From Sipunculus nudus (Eukaryota > Annelida > Sipuncula > Golfingiida > Sipunculidae), in NCBI GenBank assembly GCA_026874595.1, contig CM049309.1:1898076-1962075 (forward strand): 64,000 bases of DNA. Direction: 5' to 3'. Position numbers and translations under genes: made by a program. This document shows positions 48,945 to 61,000 of the stretch, piece by piece. Below the pieces are notes generated by a model that saw only the letters and a program-made list of their open reading frames with translations, was not told the DNA's origin and did not search any database. Each line of letters starts with the position of its first letter. Positions within the stretch are counted from its first letter, which is position 1.

Positions 48945-51015
48945 ATGTCAGCATATATGTCACTCAGCCACTCCAGTTTGTTTGTCTGCCTGTCTGGGGT
49001 GTAAAGCATCCCATGTAGCGACCTGTGTTCTATATTTAGCCAGGACGGTACTAGGAATTACTTAGTGAGCACTGCTTTCTTGGCGGAAGATTCCGCGTAT
49101 ACCCAGACGGAGTCTAATGCCACAGACGTCATCTGTTATAAACCAGTCAATCGCAATTTGTTACAATCTTAATTTGAGTAACGAATATCAAGTTCTTATC
49201 TGTACAAGGAATGTAACTTTAATCCTATAAAACAGCTAAATATGAGAACACATATTAGACCTTCTCAACCACTTATTGTTTCTAGGGACCGAATCGTTGT
49301 CTCTGGCGCTGACAATAAATTTTATTAAAATTTACAATTATATATGGAAGATTACGTGTTACATTTAACTTTTTTTCTAATTTTCGTCACTCTGATGAAT
49401 TAATTAATTCCATTATTATCTACATTCACACAGACCAATTAAGAATTTAATGGACCTTTCATGTCCACTGAAAGAATCAATCGGTTGTAAAATCAGATTA
49501 GTTGGGGTAAAAAATCCTGTCACAGTGTTCTCCAAGGTTTTTAGTAATATGATATAAACATGGATAGAAGTAAATATGGAGAGAAACCAAGGGGGATCTA
49601 AAATGCGTGACCTTTAAGTCTGCCGGATTCGCTCTAATTTGGTATTAAAACGGTGGTACGGGCCCTCACCACGGCCCCCGATCGTCTGTAAGCTGGCGTG
49701 ACTATAAATTGGTTCAGGCCACGTGGGACTGGGTCCTTTAATAGTTTTCACATTATCTGTGACAGTAACAAAAAATCAGAGCGCACATCTCATTCTCTTA
49801 AATATTAGATGACTGCAAGTTCTTGGAACGTAATGCGCTGTGTTATTGGCATGCCTGACAGCATTACCACGCGGCACGCTCAGCGCCCGATATCCGTGAG
49901 CGCTGGAAAGAGTAGAGGCATCCTGACGCCGCCAGGGGAACCAGAGGCTCTTAATATCATTCACATGGTTTTATTGCCACGGTCGGGGGCATAATTTCTT
50001 TGCTTTTTATCGTGAATCAAACGCATTAATGCGAGTTTATCGGGACCAAACGGGACAAGAAGAAATAGAAGCGATCAGGGACGCGGAATCCGAGCACGGA
50101 AGCGGGGTTTGACTGAACAAGCTTCACTGTGCTCCGTGTCTGGAAGTCACAAAGACCAGCCAGAGCTCCCAGCATGAAGGGCTAGTCCGAAAGAGTCCTG
50201 AGTATTGATCACAGTTTTCCGAAGTACTCCGGAATCAATGTACCCTTAAAGGGGCATGCCTATAATTTCGTCGGAGTTCCCGTGTAATATTAATGGCAAC
50301 GCCACTGGTGTTTTTCTACAAAAAAACTAAATGCGTCGGCGCTTCCTCCCATGCAAGTTGTTTCCTCATCTCACTATTTCATGTCTCGTGGTAATTTTAC
50401 ATAGAGAATATTACAAAGACATAAATAATGAGGGACTCTGGCTCGTAAAAAATAGTGATCACTGTAGGTACCGTGTGATCATGAATATATTGACAAACGT
50501 TAACCTTGTTTTCGTAAGGGAACATCTCGGGTTACGGCCAGTCAAAGATCAGGTCTGTCACGTGACTCTGAAATCGATTGCAGTCCCGCAGTCACCGGCT
50601 CCATATATATTTATTTTATGCAAAACATATCCAAGAGTTAATCACGTGTGAGTCGGCTTTTGATAGATACGTGGACGGCTGGCCCGAATACTTCTAATTC
50701 CTGATTCAAACTATAACACACCAGAATTTTATTACATTTATGGAAAACTATATTTTAAAACGCCTCGTCGTTTACTGGTATAGAACTTCAATTAAACGTA
50801 TAATTATTTCTAGGAAAAATCATTATTTTTTTATTTACATATTTAAACTTATCTTCGCAGATTTGTAAAAGTTACCGGATGAATGAATACGTTTCCGTAT
50901 CCGGCAAATTCTCCATTACTTCCTAACGTCATTACTCTTCATTTTTCCCAAGTTGATTTCTATGATTTCAATTTTTTATCTTATTCATCTTTTCTTTATT
51001 AACTAACTAAATGAC
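48945..51015. other. Non-coding stretch with possible regulatory blocks
   Basis: The segment 49600-49990 is better balanced in base composition and open on both strands without a domain. A 10-bp palindromic E-box GTCACGTGAC lies at 50557-50566, inside a 106-codon plus-strand frame (50331-50651) that I do not recognise. No splice structure could be built. Confidence 0.35.
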
Positions 51016-51016
51016 T

Positions 51017-51020
<4 letters not shown>

Positions 51021-51072
<52 letters not shown>
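51021..51072. repeat. (TA)n microsatellite
   Basis: About 26 uninterrupted units. Confidence 0.97.
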
Positions 51073-51075
<3 letters not shown>

Positions 51076-51084
51076 CATTTACTC

Positions 51085-51590
51085 TCCTCAGGGAGATTGG
51101 TCATTCCTCACTTTGATTCCTATCAGTCTCACCGTTCCAGTCTGCAGGTTTACGGGGTTTTTTTTGTGTTTTTTTCCCCCCAACTTTATACTTCATTCTT
51201 TCTTCTCGTATTTCACTATTTCCTTTTCTTCACAACATAATACTCATCATCGTTCCTCTGTCTTTTGTCTTCGCGTCGTATTCCTATTGTATACTTTCCC
51301 TTTTCTTCTGGTCTACATATTAACCTTGTTCTGGCATTCCTCTCCTCATTTAAAATATCCCTCTTGCCATTCCTGTCATCGAGGAAGCCATCCTATTCCT
51401 CCTCTGTCTTCCTGTCCTCCTATTATTCCTCACTTCTTATATTCTACCTCAGTAAAATCCGTTAATCTACACCTGCATGCAGTAACATCAGTTCCTCACC
51501 ACATGCAGTAACATCCGTTCCTCTCCATAGTAACATCTGGTAATCTCCTATATTCCTTTCCTTATAGTAACAGACGTTCCTTTTTCAAGC
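51085..51590. repeat. Pyrimidine-rich low-complexity tract with degenerate GTAACATC repeat
   Basis: T/C-rich on the plus strand, giving a 166-codon frame full of Ser/Pro/His/Leu that has no domain. At 51479-51580 a phrase AGTAACATC-x-GTTCCTC recurs about four times at 20-30 bp intervals. Confidence 0.7.
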
Positions 51591-52330
51591 ACACTGAGCT
51601 GACTGCATGGCAACTGGTGCAACTTCCAAACAGTCCAGTATTATCAGCCTCACTTGCAGCTGAAGGTTCTATTAAAATATAACGAGAGCAATTACCGCTG
51701 GACTTGTTTACGGCTTTTATGCCAAAAGCTTTAACATGTGACTATTAGTGACGCAGAATCCGTCTCTATCCTGAGACAGAGAGCGCTGCATGCATTCTTG
51801 TAGTTTCCTGTCTGTTATTACTAATATTCCCTCCTTTGGCCACATAACCATATACATAATCTAGCTAACATGCCCTCAACTACGACACCTTACTTCTTTT
51901 CTCGCTCAAATAAGAAATAACATATTATTTAAGTTAGGAAGCGATGCTGGAAAATTTCTAGCCAAACATGTAATGTTGCTTTAGTGTCAAGGTCACAAGG
52001 AGCTGCCAGTTTTCAAACTCCTTCTTCTGATTGGCTGTCAGGTTTCAGGCTCATTCATCATGGAAAACCAAGCATACTGCCTGGTCCCTAAAATCCTGCA
52101 ATCCTTATAAAATATTATGGCTCCAAGCAGATCTTAAAGCTGCTTGCAAATTTTCTTGTTTTAACTTATTAGGAATGGTTCACACACCCAGAAAAAGACC
52201 ACGTTTGTTTATTTTAAGCTTTAAAAACCTGTGTCCTCGCTCGCACACCAATGGTTTATATACACTATACTATAATAATACAGAGTGCCACTAAGCCTCA
52301 CTAGAAAATTAATAATCGCACTTTAACACC
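51591..52330. other. Non-coding stretch
   Basis: No gene recognised. TTCTGATTGGCTGTCAGG at 52024 contains an inverted CCAAT box. Confidence 0.4.
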
Positions 52331-52478
52331 CTTTATTAAGTGGAGCTAAAATGGATCCTAAACACGCTACGCACAATTCCCGAAATATCGCCAAGTGGCC
52401 ACTCACGTGGGGTCGGCTCGTGTGACAAAGGTGTAGCTGCATTACGTGAGAACTGCCATGAGGAGCAATAATACTTAC

Positions 52479-52590
52479 TTTTTTTCAAATTCTTCTTGAG
52501 ACTCTTAGGGACATTGCTGCATTTTACTCTCAGGAATCCGTAAAAAATGGACAAAATATCGCTAGATGTCTGGCTCTCTTCAGACGCCAT
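52479..52590 (-). CDS. Candidate first coding exon, unknown protein
   Basis: On the minus strand an ATG at 52590-52588 in a strong context (AGCATGG) opens 37 codons: MASEESQTSSDILSIFYGFL at the start, then a basic end with SLKKNLKK. The frame meets a consensus donor, AAAA|GTAAGTAT, with the last exon base at 52479 (phase 1). Read through, the frame continues to a stop at 52336, so an intronless 84-codon protein is the alternative. The 100 bp upstream is G+C-rich with CCTCTTCCTCCCCGCCGGG and CGCATGCTCACGC, like a TATA-less promoter. I recognise no domain and found no acceptor or next exon by eye, so this is only a candidate. Confidence 0.28.
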
Positions 52591-52743
52591 GCTTTTACTT
52601 TCCTCAACCCGGCGGGGAGGAAGAGGTGCGTGAGCATGCGTATTAACTCCGCCGGTTGCAAGTTTTGTATTGTACATGTCTGTAAAACTTACTATCCTGA
52701 TCAAAAATCAACTTTGGCAGGTCCTCCGCAAAGCACAGTCATA

Positions 52744-52940
52744 TCAAGGGAGGATCCAGAAATTAGGAAAAAGGGGGGATCAACCCAGGAGGACTAATGA
52801 CGAAGCCTGAAAAAGGTCCCCAGGTCCGGAAAAGGGGGTGGGGGGGTGCAGGTCGCAAAAAAGGTCGGAACCACCTTAATAAGGTTGCGGAGGCTGAAAA
52901 AGGAGGGTGCCCTGGATCCCCCCCCCCCCCCCCATCCGCT
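52744..52940 (+). repeat. Dispersed repeat fragment, family A
   Basis: Begins GGAGGATCCAGAAATTAGG and carries CAACCCAGGAGGACTAATGAC, AAAAAGGTCCCCAGGTCC and a long C run (52919-52934) before CATCCGCTTCTGCA. It matches 53074-53200 and weakly 16126-16240. The ends resemble the GGGGCGGATCCAGG-type repeats common in marine invertebrates. Confidence 0.65.
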
Positions 52941-53071
52941 TCTGCATATCAATACTTTTTTTTAACCTATATGATGTTCATTTCTTTTTCCTTGGCGACC
53001 ATTGTTTAATCATTTTCAGGTTATTACAGCTCTGACGGTCTTCATAAAATATTTTAGAATATTTAATACAG

Positions 53072-53200
53072 GGGCGGAGCCAGGATTTAGGAAAGGGTGT
53101 TCGAACTCAGGAGGACTGATAAAAAATGAACTTAAAAAGGTCCCCAGGTCTCGAAAAAAAGGAGGGGGGATCCAGGCCGTAAATTTTGGTCTTAAAACCT
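53072..53200 (+). repeat. Dispersed repeat fragment, family A
   Basis: GGGGCGGAGCCAGGATTTAGG leads into CTCAGGAGGACTGATAAAAAATG and AAAAAGGTCCCCAGGTC, the same order as the copy 330 bp to the left. Same orientation, so possibly two insertions or a local duplication. Confidence 0.65.
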
Positions 53201-53764
53201 TAAAAGGACATAATCAGGAGAAATATTATGCCAAAGTTTTCGTACTATCAGTTCAGTTTTGATTTATACAAAAGTTTCCCAGCACATAGTCTCAGTACCT
53301 CGCTACGGCGGTTTAACACCTTGTTATTGCTCTGCACGAGTTAACACAGTCCATGTTTGTTATTTACCTTAACAAGGCCGCGTGACCGGAGGTCCGATTT
53401 TGATCCGCAACACGCGGTGTTCCAGTCAGCTGGAACATTGTATTTCATTTTTTTGGGCCAGGTCAGTAAGGACATCTCCTGATTGACACATGTTGTGTCG
53501 CGCTATGTTTATGTTGATACCTGGGATCCCGTCCGGTCCACTGTTTTAAACACTCGTTTACAGGAATAAGCAAATGGTTTCAAGGCAATATTTAGGCAGG
53601 TACAGGTTTAATTTAAAGAGAAGAAGCCATTTTTTGTGTTTATTCCATATGCTTTATATGTGATTGGGCCCCTTATGGTCATGTCATGATTTGGCAGATT
53701 ATCAAAATGGCTTACAAGGTACTTCCTGTTACGCCAAAGCGCAGCTCTGAGGATTAAATATGCC
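53201..53764. other. Non-coding stretch
   Basis: Nothing supportable other than short A+T-rich motifs. Confidence 0.4.
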
Positions 53765-54284
53765 TATTGTGCGTGTCAGCCATCTTGATTATTGCAATGC
53801 CCTACGTGTAGGACTGCTCAGTACGTACATTCAGAAACTTCGACGGGTAGAGAACTCAGCAGCCCGCGTGTTATGCATAGTACCAAGACGCGAGCATATA
53901 AAGCCAGTCTAGAAGAGCCTCCAATGCTCCATGTTGCCTTGGATTAGATATAATATCTGCCTCATAACTTTCAGTGCTCTGAGAGGTCAGGGCCCAACTT
54001 ACATTAAGGATATGTTAAAGATCAGACAGTCTGACTGTAGACTACGCTCTATCCACGTCATAACGCTGGAGGTGCAAAGGATGAAATATAAGTCTTGGGG
54101 GACCGAGCTGTCCATGCTGCTGCACATAGGGAGTGGAATGCTCTGCCAAAGTCATTAAGACAAACTGATGACATTCCTGTCTTCAAGAAAAACTTAAAGT
54201 CATATTATTTTGCACTAGCTTATACAGATTAGAGCCTATGTGAAGCGCAAACGAATATTATTAAAATAAAGCTATACATACATA
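53765..54284 (+). pseudogene. LINE (Jockey/CR1 group) reverse-transcriptase 3' remnant with tail
   Basis: Reading across frames gives VSHLDYCNALRVGLLSTYIQ, then KLRRVENSAARVLC, an in-frame TAG at about 53909, ITFSALRGQGPTYIKDML, a frame change near 54090, and REWNALPKSLRQTDDIPVFK with NLKSYYFALA before TAG at about 54229. These are the conserved end blocks of CR1/Jockey-type reverse transcriptases. AATAAAGCTATACATACAT at 54267-54284 looks like the element's 3' terminus. Stops and frameshifts show a dead, 5'-truncated copy, distinct in sequence from the one at 18.5 kb. Confidence 0.85.
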
Positions 54285-54732
54285 TTAGTGGGGAACTACT
54301 GAACCTTCACAAAAAAGGCAATGCCATGGTAGCCTTTCCCGAACTGCGACCTTCACCTCATTATAAGAAATAGGGTTTTACTCTATACATACAGTATACC
54401 ATTGTTTGTACAAATTATTTATACTGCACATTTTCCAAAACTAAGCTTAATTGTTTCATCCAAACAAACAGAATTTTTTATCTTGTTCTTTACTTTAATC
54501 TTATTCTAATTAAAATGCTAGCGATCCTTCGTTAGACTAGTCCACTAATACTTTCAGTCTTGACTACGGCCAAATATGCGCTAATATAACTGCCCCTGCC
54601 CATTACAAGAACACTTGCAGCTGTTCTGTCAATCTCATTCTATAATTACTATCTATCTCAGCTCTTGAGTATAAGCCATACAAGGTCACTTACGTACTTG
54701 TCTCCATATACCCTCTTATATACTTGCTAAAG
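54285..54732. other. Non-coding stretch
   Basis: Unique A+T-rich sequence between the LINE tail and the next transposable element; no feature seen. Confidence 0.45.
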
Positions 54733-55982
54733 CCCTGTCACGCTAATTCGAAATCAGCAGGAATCAAGCAGAACCAGCCCGAATAAAAATTTTCGAAATT
54801 TGCGCCACATTTTTTAGGGAATTTCCAAATTGACCTAAATTCTTCAAGCTTTGTAAGAATGCCTCAATAGAGCAAAAGTTCTGCCGATGAAAGCATTTGA
54901 GGCGTCATCGCCTGGTGTGCTGGTAATTTAAAGCTTTGCGTGATACACTGACGGCTTGGTCATGAATAATGCACACTATGGATTTCCAGGCAGTCGATGC
55001 ATGATATGGTATAACAAATGTAAAATAAATTATAATTGAGGGAAATATTGAGGTACCTCTAATGCTGTACACAAATGGCGATGGGTCTCGAAACAGTGTC
55101 GTTCACAAGATCGAGTTCGGCTCTTGAATGGCATGGCTGGGTCTCCGCTGCTGAGATCGGTGGAGGGAATGTAGGTTGCTTCTGGCTTTGTGGCTGTGGA
55201 TGCTGTAGCTTTCTAAAAGGTCACCGGCTCGGGATGGACAGCGGCTCCCTGCTTGGCTTGGCGTGGCACTGCGACTGTTGGCTAAGAGAACATGCTTAAG
55301 GAGCGCACAGGGCTGAGGTCTTGACCGCAGCAACCTGTAGCTGCTCGATGAGCGTATACTTTCTTTTGGCTTTGGACGAATTCACCTCGAATGTTGTCGG
55401 AATGGCCGCCGATTATGGTTCGACCGTTGAAGAATTCAAACAGAGTACAACTCAAATACTTCAAATGAACTTAAAATGTACCTAGAATGTAAGACCAATG
55501 TCCGGAGTATAAGTATGCAATCGAAATGGTCTTGATAGGGTATAAAATGCTCCCAAATTTTCATTTTCGTCAATCTGGGAAGGCATTCGAAGTGCATTCC
55601 AGCTGAATTTTTTTATTATCGAAATAGATTCCGGCAGCAATCGAGATGCATTCGAGTTGCATTCCGGCTCAGTCGAGGCACATGCGGGACCACTGGCAGG
55701 ATCTGATGTGGCTTACCGTTTCGGTTCTCCCTTAGAGTCGATCAGAATGTTTCGAATGCTTTTGGAATGCCGTAAGAATATTTAGAATGCAGTCACAATG
55801 CAGTTAGAATACTTTTCAAATGTCGCTCGTTATTTATCCACTTCGAATGCACCTCGAAAATTTTGGGCCGCCACAAGAATGGGCTCGAATATTTGGAATG
55901 CCCTCAGAATGAAGTCAGAATTTTTAGAATGCACTTCGAATATCCAGGAATTCCGGCTTATTCAACCTCTCATGTGACGGGG
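54733..55982. mobile_element. Putative non-autonomous DNA transposon, unclassified, about 1.25 kb
   Basis: The left end CCCTGTCAC (54733-54741) is inverted at the right end as CCCCGTCAC (55982-55974). Subterminal DNA on both sides is loaded with TTCGAA, GAATGC and GGAAT phrases (54745-54800 and 55560-55955), the kind of redundant motifs that transposases bind. No transposase coding is visible, and the 70-codon frames at 55075-55333 on both strands look incidental. No clean target-site duplication was found, so borders are provisional. A 192-bp piece inside (54863-55054) recurs inverted at 57887-58078. Confidence 0.5.
54863..55054 (+). repeat. 192-bp inverted duplicate, left arm
   Basis: From CTCAATAGAGC to ATATTGAGGT this arm matches the reverse complement of 57887-58078 with about four substitutions, roughly 98 percent identity, and no indels by eye. 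Confidence 0.93.
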
Positions 55983-56570
55983 GTTTTAAACTTCCTAACT
56001 TAAGCATTTATGCATTAATTTTAATCTTTACTTCGCGGCCATCATGCCATTGCGTGTTTTCCAGTTATTTAAGGTTAGATATTTGTTGTTGACTACAATA
56101 ATACAATGGGCTACTTCTCTATTTTCGCTCAGTCATGCCATCGCTACCCGGCGTTTTATATGAAAAAAATTACAGACTTTCCTGTCATTATATATCGATA
56201 TTTAATGGAAAATTGAACGCCGGACTTATTATGAATGTTACCAATTCTCCAGATAATATATATGTCCTGACGATAGGGCATATTATTTTGTTTTCTGCTA
56301 TTTTTCGTTATTTTTATATACTTTTTCAAAATTGTACACATGCAGAGTCAGCCCAGTTTCGATAGTTAAAAAGAAACAAACTTTAAGTTAATAAAAGCAT
56401 ATCGATATACGTCCTTGCATCAATAATTTTTAAAGCCTTTATAGATTTATAGATAACACATATTTCGCATCCAAAATTTCCAACCCATGCAGTTAACATA
56501 TCAAAGAAGGAAAAACTTTAGAGCACATTAAAATAATATATGTAAAACCCTTTCCCCTTCTTGGTTTTGA
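55983..56570. other. Non-coding stretch
   Basis: A+T-rich unique sequence. Open frames of about 60-76 codons on both strands at 56135-56365 overlap each other and have no domain. Confidence 0.45.
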
Positions 56571-56577
56571 TGTTGCA

Positions 56578-56780
56578 GTCAGGGGCTGACACAAGAGAAG
56601 GGTTTAGTATCCTCACCCTTGGTGTTGAAATATTTAAAAATGGGTCGTAATTGTTTTGGGAATAGTTTTATGATGTTGGTTTTTGGTATTAAGTATTTAT
56701 TGATCTATTTAAGTTTTAAGGTCAAAAAAGAGGGAAGGGCGTGCCCCGTGCCCGGCCCGTAAATCCACCCCTGGCAGTGT
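56578..56780. mobile_element. Possible short MITE or SINE
   Basis: The left edge GCAGTCAGGGGCTGAC and the complement of the right edge, CACTGCCAGGGGTGGATTT, form an imperfect inverted pair. The right side GCCCGTAAATCCACCCCTGGC resembles the ends of family A fragments at 52.7-53.2 kb. Borders are approximate. Confidence 0.35.
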
Positions 56781-57450
56781 ATAATATTGTAATGATTTGC
56801 CCGCCATGCCCATGAGATACTGTCCCACTGTTACATGTAAATATAATTATCCTTGTTTTCACATTGGAACTGGAGTTACCTAGTAAGGTTCAATACTAAG
56901 CGATTGATTTTCCTATTTTGGATAATGTGTACCTCACATGGCCGGGTTGAGGATTTCCCTCGATGACTGATATTTTAATTAACTGTTTGCGTCTGAAGAA
57001 CCAGTTTTTATTTCCTCTCCAATGCCAACGCAAGTAGGATTTCGAGGTTACTTGTTAATGAAATCTCACCTCCCGGTGCCCCGTGGGGACAGCGTCATTG
57101 TATTATATTAAATGTTTCATAACTTCTGTAAGGAACAGAGAGAACACATGATGATGGCGTTGCTGCGAGAGAGGAATGTATAATGTAAATGAACATGTCA
57201 AGCTACTGCACGACATCGCAGCGACCTCCGCCTGGCCTCATAAAGTCTGTCCCCGGGGCGTCCGGGCTTCAATATGGGCGTCTTGGGAGGGGACTTATAA
57301 TTACTGGGTGCATGGGAGAAGACGGAGGGTTGACCAGGCAGGCGGGATTATATGAGCTCTGGAGCGACTTTCATAACTGTTAAGGTCAGGCGGCACCTGG
57401 AAATGTCCTGAGGTTGGCAATCGTGCATGTCATTGTAACGCACACACACT
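56781..57450. other. Non-coding stretch with a G+C-richer block
   Basis: The block 57180-57420 is compositionally distinct (for example GTCCCCGGGGCG and AGGTCAGGCGGCACC) and has a 64-codon frame without recognised domain. It could be a conserved non-coding element. Confidence 0.35.
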
Positions 57451-57455
57451 CACGT

Positions 57456-57504
57456 TAATATATATATATATATATACATATATAAATATGCTATACAGTA
57501 TATA

Positions 57505-57540
<36 letters not shown>
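57456..57540. repeat. (TA)n microsatellite, two blocks
   Basis: TA runs at about 57458-57476 and 57508-57535 are separated by an A+T-rich spacer. Confidence 0.9.
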
Positions 57541-57609
57541 ATTATGGTTGATCATATCATTTCATGAGGGGTATATTTAATGCACTTATTTAAAGATCGT
57601 CAATTAGAA

Positions 57610-57800
57610 CATATATATACCAAGATGGAATGCAAGATGCTACAGTGAGGTGATTTAATTAATGATGTAATCAGTAGGAAACAGGAGAGCCCAGAGAAAA
57701 ACAAGCAAATACAATCCACACTCAAAGCCAGGCCGGGAACCGAACATGCGTAGACAGAGTAGCATTTTATCACTCGACTGTCCCGAACAAACATTTCATT
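57610..57800 (-). repeat. tRNA-derived SINE
   Basis: On the minus strand a tRNA-like head with AGTCGAGTGATAAAATGC and the B box GTTCGGTTCCC (57745-57735) is followed about 40 bp on by TTTTCTCTGGGCTCTCC and TGTTTCC. This resembles the core block shared by mollusc and other metazoan SINE families. The tail runs toward 57610. Pairing for a real tRNA is lacking. Confidence 0.6.
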
Positions 57801-57886
57801 TCTCTCATATAATTCCAAGTTCCCTGCAGCTTCAATTTCCTTTGAGACAACTTAAGGGGTAGCTCGTCTTTTTAAACAGAACAGAA

Positions 57887-58078
57887 ACCTCAATATTTCC
57901 TTCAATTATAATTTATTTTACATTTGTTATACCATATCATGCATCGACTGCCTGGAAATCCATAGTGTTCATTATTCATGACCAAGCCGTCAGTGTATCA
58001 CGCAAAGCTTTAAATTACCAGCACACCAGGCGATGACGCCTGAAATGCTTTCATCGGCAGAACTTCTGCTCTATTGAG
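57887..58078 (-). repeat. 192-bp inverted duplicate, right arm
   Basis: Reverse complement of 54863-55054 with about four mismatches. Here the surrounding sequence shows no GTCAC terminal repeats or GAATGC-rich DNA, so the arm stands outside any visible transposon. Confidence 0.93.
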
Positions 58079-61000
58079 TCCTGGCATTTTATTGTGATAT
58101 AGAATTTATCGAAGCCGAGCAGCCACGCGACTCTACAGCTTTTTTCAAACGATCGCTTCTCTATTGATAGTTCTCATCATACCAGTATTAATCCGCTGCT
58201 AAGTCTGGTGAGACAATGGCTGCCTGTAACTGCGATCCTGTTGCCCCTGCTGCAAGTCTGCGACAGTTGGCCAATAATTTAGTCGGATGCGGCCGACGAT
58301 TGATGATAGTCGAGCTGCTAGCCTGGGGGCCACGGCAGATGACAATATCTGGTCCCGCCCCTGCACTCAATAACTGCATTTACCCTGGCCTCATTCAAAC
58401 ATCCTTATACCGTCATAAAACCACAACGGGCGGACCCACAGGATTTTAACAGGCTGACGGGAAATTCAGCATGGAAAGCCGGCTGGTTCTACTGGCAGCT
58501 TTGTTTACTGCCCAGGGATAATTGATGGACAGATTTAATGGGGAATCGGCTGAGTTGGCCAGACCGAAAATAGTAATGCCCTCGCAATTTTCCTGTGTTG
58601 TCTCAATTATCTGAGTGTAACGATGGGAAATTAATTTTGACGTTAATACACGTTATGATCTACTGGCAAGCTCCGAGCTGAGAGTTGTCCTACAATATTC
58701 AGAAACCGAGAAGGGTGCCCTGCCCAGTTCCATGTATCTCATTGTCAGGGGGTGAATGAACAGGGTTATCGGGTTCCATGTATTTCACTGGTTTTGTAGA
58801 ATAAGAAAGGTTTACGGAACCCTTGTGTATCAACAACAGATAAGTTAAAAGATAAATGCACATTCTTTGAAAGGATTCAGAAACATGTCACCTTGCGTGA
58901 TATGAGACATGAGAAGTGCTTGTGTCCAAGCGAGACTTCAGCCAGCCGTGAAAACAAGACTCAACGAGGCATTTCGAATGTTCAAGGCGGCTTACTCTGA
59001 GTAATAAACACTACAGTCATTCCGAAAACTACTATGAGTAATGACACTTTAGTGATGACGAAAACTACTATACGGAAAACCTATAAATCTGCCGATGCTC
59101 TGGCTTATCCCAAAATAACAGGAAGCTATTTAACGGGAGGCTTTGTCAAATATGAAGACGATACTTGGTTTTCTCTTCGAGAATTTCACCGCAGTTTTTG
59201 GTTCAACTTCGTCGCCACTCAAACGTCAACGGTATAGACTCTCTTGCGATTGGTAGGTAAAACTGCCAACAGACTGCAGATGATTCAAATGAGTCATATC
59301 GAAGACCTTACGTTGTCTTATGTTTGGCTGGCTGCCATGATGAAATTGATGACCTGTCCTGTGACCCCTTTCCTGACCGCACTTCGGATCACCTGGACCA
59401 GTCAAAATCCAGGTTGTCCATTTTCTCAATGAGACGGCCTGCAGGTGTGTTGGCGGGAGATCATGTGTCACGCGGTAATCCCGCACTTAATCTGACTCAG
59501 GCATGCGATAGGTCAAACGCGGCAAGTTCGTTCGACAGGTGTTTAATGTGTCTTTGTAAATGGATACACACGCAGGAAAGGTATACCAATAGGTGAAATT
59601 AATTCTCAGTGTTTAGTTCTTATTCCCTAAAGGTGTATTATTATTATTGGTAGGTATCGATGCTACATTCACGTTATATGGCGCATGGATATTTCATTAA
59701 TGGATTAGAAAAAGAAGGTAATTTAAATATTTTATGTCCCTGTTATAAACGACCATGTCTCAGAAGAACATAATAATATTTTAGCACGTGACCTTTTTGA
59801 ATACTTTATAGGTGCTATCCTTACATTTATTTGCATATATGGTACGTTTTATAAGACCGACCATTGAATGTTATTGAATTTAACAGGCGGAGACCGTTAT
59901 ATTTTTTTCTTTAAAATTGAAATTAATATAAATGACGTTTTCTGTGAACAATGTTGCTTTGTAAAGGATGTCAGGTACGTAAAAAGCATGTTGTGATGAA
60001 AGGATAAATCCCCCTGGTAAACAGACAGAAGAAATTTAGCTTAAGATAAAGGTGTTTACAAACAGTGTCGTATTGAAAAAAGTTATTCCTTAATCATCTG
60101 AATGAATAAGTACAATTAATCAGAAGAGAAACAACCCCATTATTTACAAAGAATTTGAATAGATAATAAATTTAATACATGAGATTTATTTTGTTATAAC
60201 ATGCATATTGACGAGGTCCCGAACATCTTGTGAAAGACGTTTATTCATTGTTGGTTAAATATTTTTTTAAACGCATCGTCATCTAAAAGACCTTATCCTA
60301 TTTGTCAGTTCATGAAGAATAGTAAAGAAAGTCGAAAAGTGTATATAACATTACATTTTTAAGTATATAATTCATTATGTATCGACTGGGGGTTAGACTG
60401 ATTTGTCATGAAAACTTATTGAACAGATACATAAGAATATCAAAATGATCCCTAAAAACGGATAAGCGGCACTTGGAAGAAGGGACAACTGTTATTGTCC
60501 TTAGTCTTGATGAAAACAATTTGCAGGTTCAGCGAATAACGGACATGATAGGCATGGACGGTCCCACGGACAAAGGGCGACTTATATAGGCGAGCTGCAG
60601 ACCAAGGATCTTGTAAGCTAAATCGGTATCTCTAGGTCAATTGATGATCCATGCGAGTGATCACGTGGTTTCCTGTGCCGCAGCAGTAATTGACAGGCAA
60701 ACAGCGGAAATTATTTTTGTTTTCGCCACAGTCGTCTTATGCATAATAGATAATCTAGCCCAACACCAACGTGTTAAATCAACCAGTCTGAAAAGAACGG
60801 TCGGCAAGCTACTTTCATCCAGATTGAACCAAAATAATTTGGGCATGAACTTGTCTCCCCGGAAAAGTAGAGCGTCTGTCTGAAGGCAGAAAATAGAAAG
60901 CTTTAGTTCGTGGAAGCTACATAAAGACAAAGAGAATTCACTGATAAAGAGAACAAGCCCCTTCCAGACCTGGACCAGTACAGGTGCCAATGCTATTAAA

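Noticed and set aside
51011-51511. 166-codon frame
   Set aside because: It starts in (TA)n and runs through a pyrimidine-rich tract; no recognisable domain.
55075-55333. Cys/Gly-rich 74-codon frame and its 76-codon antisense partner
   Set aside because: Both lie within the putative transposon and mirror one another; no transposase or other domain seen.
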